DNA of 64,000 nt, from NCBI GenBank assembly GCA_028583405.1, contig CM053253.1, forward strand, positions 9,044,441-9,108,440, written 5' to 3'. Shown here piece after piece: positions 1-12,930 of this stretch. Below the pieces are notes generated by a model, which saw nothing but the letters and a program-made list of their open reading frames with translations, was not told the origin of the DNA and did no database searches. Numbering within the stretch: position 1 is the stretch's first letter; the number at the start of each line of letters is the position of its first letter. This DNA is from Pogonophryne albipinna. Lineage: Eukaryota; Chordata; Actinopteri; Perciformes; Artedidraconidae. The position numbers and the translations under genes are program-made.

Positions 1-1188
1 GAATATGTCAGCATAAATGAGGCCACTCCACCCAGCCATATCAATACTCATATTGCCCGAGGCGTGGGCCGAGGAGGTGGAGTTGCAGCAATCTTTGACT
101 CAAGTTTACTTATCAATACTAAACCAAAATTAAATTATACCTCCTTTGAAAGTCTCGTTTTTAGTCTTACGCATCCGACCTGGAAAACTTTGCAGCCAAT
201 CTTATTTGTTACAGTGTACCGTGCACCAGGTCCTTATTCAGAATTCTTATCAGAATTCTCTGAGTTTTTATCAACTTTGGTTCTTAAAACAGATAAAGTA
301 ATTATCGTAGGTGACTTTAATATTCATGTTGACGATGATAAAAATAGCCTTACTGTTGCATTTAACTCTATATTAGATTCTGTTGGTTTCTGTCAGAGTG
401 TAAATAAACCAACCCACTGCTATAATCACACTTTCGACCTTGTTCTGACTTATGGTATTGAAATTGAGCAACTATTAGTCGAACCGCATAATCCTGCTTT
501 ATCCGACCATTTCTTAGTAACTTTTGAAGTACTGTTACTAGACTACAAAGCATTAGTCAAAAGCTCCTGCAGCAGAAACCTATCTGTTAGTGCTATAGCC
601 ACATTTAAGGAAGAGATTCCACCAATACTTAACTCAATAGCATGTCTGCATGTAGGGGAGGAAACTTATACAAAATGTACACCACCCCAAATTGATCATG
701 TTGTTGATAGTGCTACAGATGCGCTGCGAATAAAATTAGACTCTGTTGCTCCTTTGAAAAAGAAGAAAATAAAACAACATAGATTAGCTCCATGGCATAA
801 TGCCGAAACCCGCTAAATAAAGCAAAAGTCGAGACAACTTGAAAGGATATGGCGTTCCACTAAACTTGAAGAATCTCGTTTAATTTGGCATATTACTCTC
901 AATGAATATAAGAAAGCACTGCGTAAAGCGAGAGCAGCCTACTACTCTTCATTAATAGATGAGAATAAGAATAATGCAAGATTTCTTTTCAGCACTGTAG
1001 CCAGGCTGACAGAGAGCCATAGCTCGATTGAGCCTTCTATTCCCATAGCACTCAGTAGTAATGATTTTATGTGCTTTTTTAACGATAAAATTGTTACTCT
1101 TAGAAACAAAATTAATGACCTCTTGCCTTTGACCAGTATAGTGTTATCAACAGCTCCCGGAAACGTAAGTTGTAATATTACACTAGAT
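1..1188 (+). pseudogene. LINE (CR1/L2-group) endonuclease fragment, cut off by a hAT insertion
   Basis: The frame that starts at base 1 encodes part of the apurinic-type endonuclease of a non-LTR retrotransposon, which nicks target DNA for reverse transcription. Visible hallmarks are GRGGGVA near the start, YRAPG, the GDFNIH motif and a terminal SDH. The same frame continues after one nonsense codon (TAA, 814-816) through the charged linker that normally joins endonuclease to reverse transcriptase (ERIWRSTKLEESRLIWH, then FFNDKI). It stops making LINE sense where hAT-like terminal sequence begins at 1189. No reverse transcriptase is present. The copy is dead by both nonsense and truncation. 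The 5' part lies outside the window. Confidence 0.85.
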
Positions 1189-1260
1189 CAGGGGTCACCA
1201 ACCTTTTTGTCAACGAGGGCTACTTCAAGGGTACTGAGTAATACGAAGGGCTACTTGTTT
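1189..1260 (+). mobile_element. hAT-type terminal sequence (CAGGGGTCACCAACC)
   Basis: A CAGGGGTC...CAACCTTTTT start is typical of hAT/Charlie-type element ends and interrupts the upstream LINE reading frame exactly here. A hAT transposase remnant follows about 400 bases on, in inverted orientation, so this is probably the 3' end of that element. No matching opposite end was found near 2.8 kb. Confidence 0.6.
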
Positions 1261-1672
1261 GATACAAACTTCCTGAATAACATAATTGCACGGTTCACCT
1301 TTAATGATAATATTATTATTAATAACAATCAGAATACATATTAATTTACTGTATGTGAAGGACTGTCTGATCACATGTTAATGTTAATTATTCCTCACAA
1401 TAATTTACCATGGTAGGAAACACAGATATATTTAAACATACAATATTATTTATTTATTATAATCATATAATATTATTATGTAAAGTTTAAAAAAGAATAT
1501 CAACTCAATCAGATCATATTTTTATTAATCACTAAATCTGTAGAATTGTGAACAAAATAGCACATTTTTTACACTTTTTGATCAAATTATTTTCCACATT
1601 TGACAATATTTGAGTTTACCGTTGGCATGGTGTTTCACTGAAAACATCTGTTGTCTCTTTCTTTGCCTTCTA

Positions 1673-2796
1673 TTAGTGGGAAGTCTGGCATTGCATGCTG
1701 TCCACTAGTGTACTGTAATCTGGGGTATAATTTGACACTGCAACTCTGAGTAAATCTTGTAGATTTGCATCAGTAAGGCGTGTTCTGTGTTTGTTCTTGA
1801 TGAAGTTCATGTCTGAAAAGGCTGACTCACAAAGATAGGTTGAACCAAAAAGGCAGGCAACTTTCATAGCTGCTGTGCATACACCTTTGTACTTTTCTGT
1901 GTCCACAAGGCACCAAAGGTTTGGTGCATCCTGATGGGCTTTGAGGTGGAGGTCATTTTGCAACGTTAGGATTTCAATCCCCACCTGTCCAGCATCCACG
2001 TTGAAGATCGCACTTAGTTGCTCAGCAATGCATGTCAGGTCCACTTGCATGAAAGGATTTGAAATGAATGACACACGTGGCTCAAGTTGACCAAAGTCAC
2101 AAAACCTGTTTTCAAACTCTTGACCAAGTCTGTTTATGACTTGAGAGTACTTTTCTGCAGCTTTGTCGAAAGCCCCAGATGCAGAAGCATTGTCATGCAG
2201 CACTGACTGCACAGAGGGAAAGTGCAACACTTTCTTTCCCTGTAAATGCACAGAGAATATGCTCATCATAGCTTTAAATGCATTTACAGCACTTATCATG
2301 TCAGCAACAGACTTGCCTTTGCCTTGCAGTTCAAATTGTTCAGTTTCCCAGTGATGTCTGTTAAAAATGCAAGGTCAAGTATCCACTCGGTGTCCTCAAG
2401 CAGTGAGGCGTCTTCCCCTTTGGATTGCAAGAATACTTTGATTTCACCCAAAAGTGACAAAAAACGCTGCAATACTCTTCCCCTGCTGAGCCATCGGATG
2501 TCTGTGTGCAATAACAGGTCACCATATTCAGCTGACAGCTCCTCCAACAGCACTTTGAACGTCCTGTGTTGTTTGGCTTTGGAGCGGATGCTGTTTATGA
2601 TTTTCACGACAGGGGTCATCACATGATTAAAGCCGGTCACTTTTGCACATAATGCCTGCTGGTGAATGATGCAGTGGTAATGTAGAAATGTTGGGAAGTC
2701 TGAGTCACCTTTGCATTGCGCAATGAAGCCTGCATGTCGGCCCGTCATTGCGGGAGCCCCGTCTGTAGTCACCGACACCAGCTTTTCTAATGGTAC
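1673..2796 (-). pseudogene. hAT transposase remnant (GTF2IRD2/SCAND3/ZBED-like), frameshifted
   Basis: Two overlapping minus-strand frames encode the catalytic core and C-terminus of a hAT-superfamily transposase, of the type also domesticated in vertebrate GTF2IRD2, SCAND3 and ZBED-like genes. The N-terminal piece (down to about 2330) has TDGAPAMTG, the HCIIHQQAL motif and LHTDIRWLSRG of the RNase-H-like core. The C-terminal piece (2299 to 1673) has CESAFSDMNFIKNKHRTRLTDANLQ, the dimerisation region. A one-base frameshift near 2325-2340 separates them. Homology stops abruptly near 2796, so the BED finger and N-terminus are missing. It is not functional as a transposase. Confidence 0.85.
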
Positions 2797-3652
2797 CTTG
2801 GATTACTGTGACCGGTGTGATCATTCTATAATACACAATTTAAGCCCGTGGGAGAAATGCTAACGCTAACGATAGCATTGGCGATCGCCGATCTTTTCTA
2901 CTTCATGCTATCTGCACAAATGGTTGACATTAAACATTAAAAAGACCAAGCAGTTCAGAGAGAATCAAAGGAAGGCAGGCAGGCAGCTTTGCATGACATT
3001 CTTCTGGACGTGTTTCATTGTGGTGATAGTGAGGGTAGTCAATCGTTTTGTTGAAAAGACAGTAGTGACGGCCATCTTGGTGACGTGTGTTGTTCTGCGA
3101 GACCAGAGATGTAGTTCATTGAGCGTTTCACACAAACAAATGTGTTACTTCACAGTTTTACAACACATTATTTTTTTTTTGACTTGGACAATTATCTTTT
3201 AAATTGACAAACATCATATGTGTAATTCGTGGCACAATTCAAACGGGATCGAAAGATAATCTTTCTCTCTCCATTGACTTCAATACATAATTTTTCAGAA
3301 ATAAGGTCCCATGGATGGAGGTCCACCGGAAAGGGAGGGACTTCGCCACTCTATAAGACCCCAAGAGCATGGTTTCCTGGTTGCCCTTCTGTTTATTCTC
3401 CGCTGTGGATTTCATGTAGTTCTCCATGTCCACTTGTTGCTCATGGTTGTGGTAGAGGAGCTTTAGATTTTGCACTAACATCTGTATCATGGTCAGTAGC
3501 GTCTGGAGCACGAAAGCAACCCTGTGATCCGCCATTGTTGTAGTTGTTAGCGAAACACGTCAGCAGTGACGCGGGGGTGAGCAGCAGAGGTGGGGAGAGG
3601 CATAGTTCAGGCGGACCGCGGTCCGGATCCGGACCCAGGCGCCGACCTATAC
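2797..3652. other. Repeat-rich intergenic DNA, no gene recognised
   Basis: Contains CpG-richer patches at 3290-3540 and at 3608-3650 (a CAGGCGGACCGCGG block) that look like repeat-derived sequence. I see no coding exon with supporting splice sites. Confidence 0.4.
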
Positions 3653-3658
3653 GGACCT

Positions 3659-4689
3659 GGGGCCTCATTTATAAAGGGATATACGCTCAAAAAATGGCGT
3701 ACGCCAGTTTCTACGTATGTTTGCGATTTATAAAATACTAACTTGACGGGAAAATGTGCGGTCCTCCATGCAAACTCTAACCCATGCGTACGCACTAAGC
3801 ACAGAATCCTGATAGAAAGAAAGCCATGTGCATAGAAAGATTCCGTTTTGCATTTCTATAGGTTGTATAGATACGAGCATGGTTTTATATCACGTTTAAT
3901 CATGTTTTATGCCGTTCGCCGCCTACTTGATAAGTCGCTCGTAAAACACAGGAGGTATGGAAACTAAGAACACCTATGTGGTAAATTGAACAGCTAATAT
4001 AACACAACACATTAGTTGTATTTCCTTTAACTGGTGGATTATGGATATATAGTTGCTGATCGACAGCTGGAACAGAAACCACCAAATACAAAACAATTAT
4101 TCAGATCCAGTCGTCATGAGTCCACTCCGGAGGGATTCCCCGATCATTTCTTAGAGTTTCTCATCAGGGGGGTGTCTCCTGTCCCCGGTACAAACACACT
4201 GCCTGAGGAAGGCTATGTGTATTTTTTTTGTCATTAACTTTTTTCGGACCACTTATTTATTTATTTTGGTGACGATCCGACCTCCATGCTGCTACTCTGG
4301 TTCAAACTGCATCCACCAAACAATATGATTTATCTCGATGTCCCCAAAATAACCAAAATCTGACACGGTGTGAGAAGTCTTTTGTAGCAGTTCTGTCGTC
4401 ATTTCCTGCGATCTTCTTCATAAAGTCAGTCAGAATGAATGAATGGGCGTTTCTTTGACTATTTATAGGCAAATATGGGCGTTACGTGAAGCCCGCAAAA
4501 GCTGCACCGCATTTCGAGTCGATTGTGATTTATAAAGGGAAACCGGCGTAGGAAGTGCTGTACGCACTTTCCTCGCCGGTACGCAATGTTTTGTGAATCA
4601 GAAAATGTCTGTACCTATTTTTTGGATTTCTACTACTTAAGCAACCTTCCCACGTGAATCCTACGCACGGCGTTATAAATGAGGCCCCT
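3659..4689. mobile_element. DNA transposon/MITE with GGGGCCTCATTTATAA termini
   Basis: The left end GGGGCCTCATTTATAA is matched by the inverted right end TTATAAATGAGGCCCC. Both sides are flanked by GGACCT (3653-3658 and 4690-4695), a probable target duplication. The 1.03-kb interior has no transposase. The outer sequence joins sensibly when the element is mentally removed, which supports a real insertion. Confidence 0.65.
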
Positions 4690-4958
4690 GGACCTATAAT
4701 CAATACATTAATAGGGGATTTCAATTTTGACGGGGCGATTCTATTTTAACCGCTGCCGACAGGGGGCGAAAGAGAGGAGTGAGCGATACAGGGAGAGAAA
4801 CACAGAAGAAGAGACGAGAGAGCAGCAGATTGGGTTCAAGAAAAGCGCTATAGAAAATATAATTTATTATTATTAGATAGAAGCGGAGAGGAAAGTGAGT
4901 GAAGAGAATAATTAGCGATACAGGGAGAGAAGCGGAGAGGAGAGACTAATAATTACAC

Positions 4959-5357
4959 ATGGCGCTCTCCAAGAAGAGGAAAGTGGACAGTGAGAACAGA
5001 GCTTTTAACCCTGAGTGGACTCATTCATGTTCATCCTGCCCACTGGGAGCACAGAACCAGTGTGTCTCATTTGTTCACAGACCGTGGCGCTCATTAATGA
5101 GCTATGAGACTATAGCTCATTAAGAGACAAAACACTATGAGACAAAACACAAAGTGTTTGACCAAACATTCTCTCTCAAGTCAGAACTGAGGTCACAAAA
5201 AATAAGCAGTCTCAGAGCCCAACATGATCAGTCCACCAGGATCAAAATGAAAACTAAATATCGTTCCAGGGTAACCAATGAGCACCTGCATGTGTGTATG
5301 AGAATGGCCCTGACACCATTTCAGCCCAGATTTAAACTCCTGGCAGGACAAGCTTGA
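4959..5357 (+). pseudogene. Internally deleted hAT transposase gene (N-terminus joined to C-terminus)
   Basis: From the ATG at 4959 the frame reads MALSKKRKVDSENRAF, the start typical of the GTF2IRD2/SCAND3-like hAT transposase. After a frameshift near 5025 it continues with ILPTGSTEPVCLIC, half of a Cys-based zinc finger. From 5154 an open frame joins the post-finger segment (FDQTFSLKSELRSQKISSLRAQHDQSTRI) directly to the C-terminal dimerisation segment (KTKYRSRVTNEHL...AGQA) and its stop. Roughly the whole RNase-H-like core is missing at that junction. The encoded 67-residue remnant cannot transpose. It is a separate copy from the one at 1.7-2.8 kb. Confidence 0.75.
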
Positions 5358-5769
5358 GTTAACAAAGAAAAATGGAAACTCAAGCTGCTGCTACACTTTA
5401 TTTTATTTATCTAAAATTAAGCACTTTTAGAATGCACATATATTTTCAAAAGCCATTTTATTTATTTTCTCTATTTTATTTTTGAAATGCAGCCTGAGAG
5501 GAACATTACACATATCCACAGTATTTTACTGTATATCTGTATAGTTCAATGTTAATTGACAATACATATTGTTGTTTATGAATTGTACTTTCTTTATTTT
5601 TATTGGCAGTCAGTTGTTGATTACATGCAGACGTTGATAAAGCTACAGCTACTTCAATATATATCACACTAATTCATAAAGCAAGTTAGACATCTTGATG
5701 TTCCGGACCTTAGCATGGGGACATTTTCTTTAGCTGGACGTCTTTGAATTTTAGTTGAATACCCCTGTA

Positions 5770-5935
5770 CACACGGAGCCGCAAGCGTTTCGTCCGCAGA
5801 TCTACCCACCTTGGGAGCCGTTATCGTTATCCGCGTTTCCGTGTCGGCCTCGTGTGGACGAACCGTCTATACGATAGAGAACTGTAGCAGATACAACCCG
5901 TTTCGTCTCCGTGTGGACGGGGTCTAAGTGTCCAA
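5770..5935. repeat. Dispersed repeat with CCGTGTGGACG motifs
   Basis: A CG-rich block (CCGCAAGCGTTTCGTCCGC ... CTCCGTGTGGACGGGG). A degenerate piece of the same sequence (ACGATAGAGAACTGTAGC) recurs near 29911-29970. It is probably a MITE fragment. Ends were not resolved. Confidence 0.4.
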
Positions 5936-8900
5936 TTATCAATCTGAGGCCAACTCTTTTCCACAAAGGCAAACAACTTACAGTAAGGTCATACTCAAGC
6001 TCTAGGAGCACATGTTGTCATGTTGTCCCACTCACAAGGTGAGTTTTGTTCACAAACGGGACACAAACAGCAGCCTCCTGGGTGAAGACTTGTGTTTTTA
6101 TGTTCAGCTTTCTATATAGCCAATGCCTGTTATTATAGCAGAGCCTTTGTCTGCATCTGCATAAATGAGTCTTAAAAACCTTATTGGTTCTCCAACAAAG
6201 AACATAATTCCTTGAAGGAAAAAAATTAATGAAATCCATTTATAAAGACTCTTCTACCTCAGTGTCCAACTGATAATAGAAGAAAATTAGAGTGAACCAT
6301 TCCTCTACTTCCCTTTATATAAAGAATCATCCTGGAGTTAGATTTAACGTCTTTAGATCCTGCTCCCATTTGATAACAGGGGACAGAGAGCAAAGCACTT
6401 TCTTTCCTCTCTTTCATCTCGCTCTCACTTTTATTAACTAATAAATCAGGAAGACCTTGAATATCATTTGAATAATGAAGTGAAAAACTTTCTTTGAATG
6501 TCTCGAGAAGTTTTTCAAGGCTTTAAAACTTAGTGATGAATAATAGAAAAAAAGAGGTCTGAATCATCACATTATCTATCGCGGTGTCAAATGTGTTTTT
6601 TGTTTGGCGTTGGAAAAAAGTCACCATTGATTCCTGGCTAATGTTAAAGATAATTTGTCCTAAAAACAAATTATGCTGATCTCTTTAAATGTTTTTTGTA
6701 CAGATTCAGAGTTTTAGCTTGATAACGATTTGGTAAGGTTCGTCTTTCAGAATAATAAAGGTCCAAACCTCCAGAAAATCGAACACTGACCTGATTAGAA
6801 TATGTGTATGTAAGAGTGTTATTAACTGGACAATGACTAGTTAAAGATGCTCTGATGAATACTTTTAACAATGGATAATGACAGGTGTTGCTTGCAGTGA
6901 TGAACCCACAACGGATAATCATCCAACTGCGATTCCCCCAAGTCTACGCAAGTTTTAATCGCATTTTAACTTGTTTTGGTTTCAAGACTTTGTAACTGCT
7001 CTTATAGCATCATATTTACTTACACACCACAGACAGCTGTTTCAGCAAAAGGTTATTATGGCTGTTACATCTAATATCAGAGGAAGTGAAGATGAGACCA
7101 ACAAAGTGGATTAAAACTTTGTAATAAATAAAGAGGAATGAAATCAAGTGAGGTCTTCTGTCCTCTCATGTTGAAATGAAAGTCTCAATTTTCTTAAGAG
7201 TCTCACTCAGCACAGCATGCGGCATCATAAAAAAGTAAAACGGATAGAAATTCAGGCAAAAGCTGCTTGAAAGAGAAAGTGGAAAGATATTAAACTATCC
7301 TTTCCTCAACTAAAATTGGATCTAGCTGTGTTGTTTTTTTTCATCTTAAGGGCCTATAATTATATATATAATATCTGTTATAATATCTGACTATTTTTAT
7401 TTTCACTGGAGGACACAATGTTTTGAAATATTCCTTTAAATCTCTGAGTTATTGTTCTAAAGTATCGAATATATCGCATTAAGAAGGTCATTTTGCTAAT
7501 GTAGAATTTGAAATGGCACTTCATGTTCATAAAATAATTGGATAAGACCAATTATCAAGGGATTTTCTTTTCACTTGTGATCAGCAATGCTCACAACCTG
7601 TCAACATTTGACAATTATGAAATGTATTTGATTAGTTTTTCCCACCATCACAAACACTGCATGCAGCATCAAGGACCCTCCCCTCTCAAAAATCACTTTT
7701 AATGTATTATATTTCTCATGTGAAATGTTATTGATAGGTGTTACACACACAATACAATGTTTCTGGTGATAGATTACTTTTTCATACCACAATACAAGAC
7801 AAAAACATTAGCACTTGTTGCCATTTGTTATTATGGTAACTGGAAGTTATTGAAGTTGACTATCTGTTAGTGGTGATGAATAATGACCTAAAAAAAATAT
7901 GTTTATTCAACTTCTTTCAACATTGCGATCACATAAATCTAATGTTATTAGAGATATATGAAGTTAACCAAGCATTTGCCTTTTGCATATCATTTTAAAA
8001 TCAAGCTCAATCACTTGAGTCATCTGTTCGCAATGACAGAGAGCTGACTTTAAAAAAAATGTTAACCACTAACCAGAGCAACAATAAGGCTATCCCAATT
8101 GTTGTGTTTATTTGCATATGTTGTCTTATTTGCAGTGTGTAAGCTCTCAGAACCACAACTACCCAAACTGTGTGCAGCATGAAATCAGGCAAAGGTTCCT
8201 CAATACTAAAAAGCCTGGACACATCATAAATAAAATCTTTATTCAAGTACACTGCATTATCATCTCCTCACTGTGTCAGGATGCATCTCGTCCAGGCTGC
8301 CCAGATGTTCGTCTGACAGACAAATCCAACTTCAAATGACCTTTGAGAGCACACAAGGAGCTGATGTTTATTAAAGAGATGTGAGAGCCTTTTGATTTGG
8401 AATTTATCCATCAATCTTCACTTTCCCAATATGACTAATTGACTCTCAATATGACTCATTGACTCTCAATATGACTTATTGAAAGACAGCAAATGCTTCA
8501 CCTCCTATCCACACACACAGTTCTCCCTGCTAATTGACCCTCGATGGATTTCCAGTTGATGGATATGCAGTTTCTCTTGGCCCTGTACTGAAGGTTTTAC
8601 ATTAAACTAACAGGGGCGGCATTCTGGTAGAAGAGTTATTGGGGGTCCTTAATGCATAATACATATGTTTCTAAATGCTAAGATTATCTAGCCTTGAGAT
8701 GTTTTATGTTTATTAATTGCCTTTAAAACGTATAGTGCATTGTTATGTCATTGAAAAGATCAATGTAACATTTGAGCTCAATTTAACAAGTTTTAACACC
8801 CAAAGAGAAAAACTGTATTGGCCATGTTGCTTAGACTTGTTTTTTTGTGACATATTTGCATATGGAATATTGTCTGTCCGCGATGTTTAGTTTTTGGATC

Positions 8901-11022
8901 GCTTTTGTTTCTGTCAGCCCATAATCCCATACATTTTGGTTTACTTTCTGAAAGTGTGTTGGATTATGTTCTCACTGCAATAAAAATACATTGAGGTTTT
9001 GCTAAGAAAACAACTTGCAAGACTTGATTCAGGACTGGTTTGTTTTTCCCCAGAGTTGAAATAAAACTGTTTAAATGTTGGCTTGTGAAAGTGCCCAGAC
9101 TCATTAATTATTAATCAACATTAAAATTAATCATTTAAAAACACATTGTACACAAGTCAAGGTATTTAAAAGAGCTAAGACTCAACAGAATGAATGTTTA
9201 ATATGCTTTATAGTCAAATATTAGGAGGCTCTGAAAAGTGAAAAGGGGAAATTATAAACCTCCCACACCCTCTTTAATTATATCCGTTCCCATTATTTGT
9301 TTATGACCAGGATCCAGGAGCATGCGTTCCACCTGGCCCTCTATGAGCTAACACTGATGGTCAACATGTCGCAGAGCTGTGTGCTGTAATCAATATCCTG
9401 GTGATAAATTAGCCCTGGCTGAGAACAAAAGCCAGCCTCCCCTTTTAATAAGCTGTCGCAGCTCAATATGCTACTACTCGATAACAGCACGTACGACACA
9501 TGTTGCTTAATAAATCTGAGGCTGGTGGGCAGAGTTTCAACAGTGAGAGACTGTCGGGAGGCTCAGAGACCTAAAAGAGCTATACGAGGTTACTTTAAAT
9601 CAAATGTTGAATCATCTACAATCTTAATGTACAAGAGGCTTCCTATCTGGACTGCACAACTTGTTTGCTACCATTTGTTATATTTATCACTATCTTTCAT
9701 CCTTTATAGGTGTGCCTCTTCAATTCATGAAGAAGTCCACCAGTAATGTGGTAGCTGGCATAAACCATTGATCGGATGTTATTGTTTGTGCTCAAATATC
9801 TACAACTTTATAATGATCGGATGGACTGTATTGCATTGGAAAAGATTGCCTTATCATTCTTAATTACTGGTAAACTCACATAAACAACTAATTAATAATA
9901 TAAACGATTTATTTATTTGCCTGTAGGCGGTGACATAGTCCTGCTACGGAGATACAAACTGTTGCTTATACTTTACTTTCATATAAGAAGAGCAGGTTGG
10001 TTAATGTTCACCTGGTTTGACAGAGACAGGTTCCCTGAGTTGACAATCTGAAGTCTGCTAAAGATGAGTGAGTGAGAAATAGTTCCACAACAACTAAAAA
10101 CTAAACTTTAAAATACAAAGATAGAGATACAAGTAGAAAAGGAGACAATTGGACAAGCGGGTAAAATTGGAACTCCACAATGGAGCAGGTTGATGAGAGC
10201 AAGACAAGGTTAAAAAAAACAGTTTCTTCCCATTGATTTCTCTCCCTCTCTGTGATAAACATGTGGATCTGGAACTCAACAAGCTTTTTTTGCAGACTAG
10301 TGTGATGGCCTTGTAGTAAATACATGGCCATGAAAGATTGCTTTCAGGGATGCAGCTCCATCAATTATATTCAACACAATGGAATTCACTTCAGTATTAC
10401 TTCACCCATAGCCTATTGAAGAAAGTCAACAGACATATAATCCAAGGAAGAAGAATTGCATTTTATAGAAACATTTTACAAGTGTGAAAATCATCACAGC
10501 TCGTGAGTCGTGACTTCAGGTTCATTGAGATTGAATGAAAAACATATTGTAACCTTGCTTTTCTGTCAGAATCACCAGTCTTCACAATGTTTATTTTTGA
10601 ACCCAAAAACCTATTACTATCAATTTGTTTCACCTTAACCTAAGCAAACCGTTATGAGAGTGCTATAAAATCAGAAAAGGCTAAAAGTAATAAAGGCATT
10701 GACTTAAAATGTTCTTGTTGGAATACAATACGTTGATATGGGTGTGTTTGACTTTGGGTTTGGAGGACATGTTATGACATCATGTATATTATCTTGCTTG
10801 TGTTGCATTGATATTACAAGGAAAAGCATTAAAAAGGACTTAATAACCTTTAGTATGATATTATATGAACGGTAAGAGAAAAAAGCTTGAAATTATAGGT
10901 ATGATTCGTCTGATCAAGGTTTTTGCAGTTGATGAATTATAAACAAATGCAAGATAATAGACACATTTATTTACATTAAGTATCTAAGAGCTCACAGACT
11001 TCAGCCAAAACAACAACCCACT
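5936..11022. other. AT-rich intergenic DNA without recognisable genes
   Basis: About 5 kb of mostly unique AT-rich sequence. Short frames of 60-90 codons show neither domains nor codon bias. The stretch near 9290-9470 is more balanced in composition and could be a conserved non-coding element, but this cannot be judged without alignment. A short tandem repeat at 8427-8483 is listed separately. Confidence 0.5.
8427..8483. repeat. 20-bp tandem repeat, nearly 3 units
   Basis: Unit CAATATGACTMATTGACTCT is repeated at 8427, 8447 and 8467 with one or two changes. The third unit is partial. Confidence 0.85.
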
Positions 11023-11030
11023 AAAAAACT

Positions 11031-12922
11031 GGTAACACTTTATGGTAAGGGTACATGAATCATCATGAATTCATGCATGAAAAAGCATGAATTCATTCAT
11101 GCAGTACTTCATGAACTATCAGTAATGTATAAGGATGAATAGTATCTCATGCATGACTTAATGCAGGAACAATACCTTAATTAATGCATCAACTAAGGTA
11201 TCTCAATCACCATGACTTCTGAGTTATTAATGATGTTCATGTCTTCTTCATATAGATCAAATCAAATCAAGTTTTATTTATATAGCACATTTTTAAACGA
11301 TTTTTGGTCGAGCCAAAGTGCTGTACATATAATAAAAGATAACCTACAGTAAAGACACTTTACAGCAAATACAACAGCACAGTTTGTGCAGAATACCAGT
11401 ATGAGAAAACGACACCCTCTGTCCTTAGACCCTCACATCGTACAAGGAAAAACTTCCGGAGAAAAACCCACAGTTTTTTAAGATCTGCAGTTAAAGTGAC
11501 AGGCCAAAAAACTGACCAGTCACAGCAATTCCAAGTGTTGTAATCATGATTAACTAAGCATTATTTTGTCATTACTTCATCATGTGTGTGCCCCTTCAAA
11601 GAAAGTGGTGACCTGTTCCGTAGTTTACACTGATAAATAACATATGATTAATGGCCTATGTGAAATCACCTTTATTAAATGCATCAATCATCTTTGTGAT
11701 CCCTCAAATAAAGTCAGCCCTGATCATGTATTTGGCAATATTACAAATGCAAATTAGATCATAATTTTGGACTTAATTTCAATGATCAATTATATAGTTA
11801 GGACTTTTTTTTATGTATCATACAGTATTATCTTAAAGCTCACAAACCATTAAAGATAACATTCATAATATTAACAAACTTTCATTTATAATCCAAAGCC
11901 AACAAGATCATATTTTCACATATCGTGTCACATAAGAAAGCAGTAAAAAAATTCGGCTAAAACACAAGATTAGGAGGCCTACTTTAGGGAGGACGTAGAT
12001 TACCACATAATCATTTAAACACAATAATGAGAAACGAATTGTCATAAAATGAAGTGTGATTAAAACCAGCAGGACCCAGGTTCATACATTAAAAGATTCC
12101 ACATAGGACAGGCTGCAATTAATTAAAATGACTTCTCTCTGCAGGTGGTTTTGAGGAATCCAGTGAAGGAGGAATAAAAAGGATAAAATAATTTAAAATG
12201 CAATACATAAAGAAAATATATATTGGTAAAAATAAATAAAAAAATGATGAACTGTGTCAAAGGTTGAATACATAAGAAAATTATTCCCTAACAGTCCCTA
12301 TAAATATTGTTTTTATTAACCTCCGTATTTCACGGTAAGTACAGGTTAGTATGGTCACATTGAGCCTTGCTGTGTGGTCCCATATACTTTTAATTGTTAT
12401 GTGATAATCCACGTCCTCCCTAAAGTAGGCCTCCTAATCTTGTCTCTTTGCAGACATGTTTTACTGCTTTCTTACAGTATGTGACACGATATGTGAAAAT
12501 GTGATCTTGTTGGCTTTGAATTATAAATTAAAGTTTGTTATTATTATGAATGAGTTATCTTAAATGGTTTGTGAGCTTTAAGATAATACTGTATGATACA
12601 TAAAAAAAGTCCTAACTATTTAATTGATAATTTAAATTAAGTCCAAAATGATGATCTAATGCTGTGACTGGTCAGTTTTTTGGCCTGTCACTTTAACTGC
12701 AGATCTATATGAAGAAGACATGAACATCATTAATAACTCAGAAGTCATGATGATTGAGATACCTTAGTTGATGCATTAATTAAGGTATTGTTCCTGCATT
12801 AAGTCATGCATGAGATACTATTCATCCTTATACATTACTGATAGTTCAATTCATGCTTTTTCATGCATTAAGTCATGCATGAATTCATGATGATTCATGT
12901 ACCCTTACCATAAAGTGTTACC
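11031..12922. mobile_element. Fold-back hAT-like element with perfect 8-bp target duplication
   Basis: The left end GGTAACACTTTATGGTAAGG and right end (inverted) are complementary, and both are flanked by AAAAAACT (11023-11030 and 12923-12930). An 8-bp duplication is the hAT signature. The complementarity is not limited to the tips. The arms match over many hundreds of bases, for example TCTCATGCATGACTTAATGC on the left against its inverse near 12800, and CCTACTTTAGGGAGGACGT near 11980 against its inverse near 12412. A gap of roughly 300 bp in the right arm and a spacer of roughly 380 bp break the palindrome. No transposase frame is present, so it is non-autonomous. Confidence 0.85.
11259..11480. 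mobile_element. Retroposon tail inserted in the left arm of the fold-back element
   Basis: The block beginning AAATCAAATCAAGTTTTATTTATATAG is the common 3' tail of a fish non-LTR element or SINE. It is absent from the right arm and is bracketed by AGATC (11254-11258 and 11481-11485), which occurs once in the uninterrupted right arm. This pins both the insertion site and its order: it arrived after the arms formed. Confidence 0.7.
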
Positions 12923-12930
12923 AAAAAACT

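Noticed and set aside
8427..8483. Three 20-bp repeats
   Set aside because: Direct tandem copies without spacers; a minor satellite, not a regulatory array I can support.
10094..10331. Leu-rich minus-strand frames
   Set aside because: No start context, splice support or homology; AT-rich chance frames.
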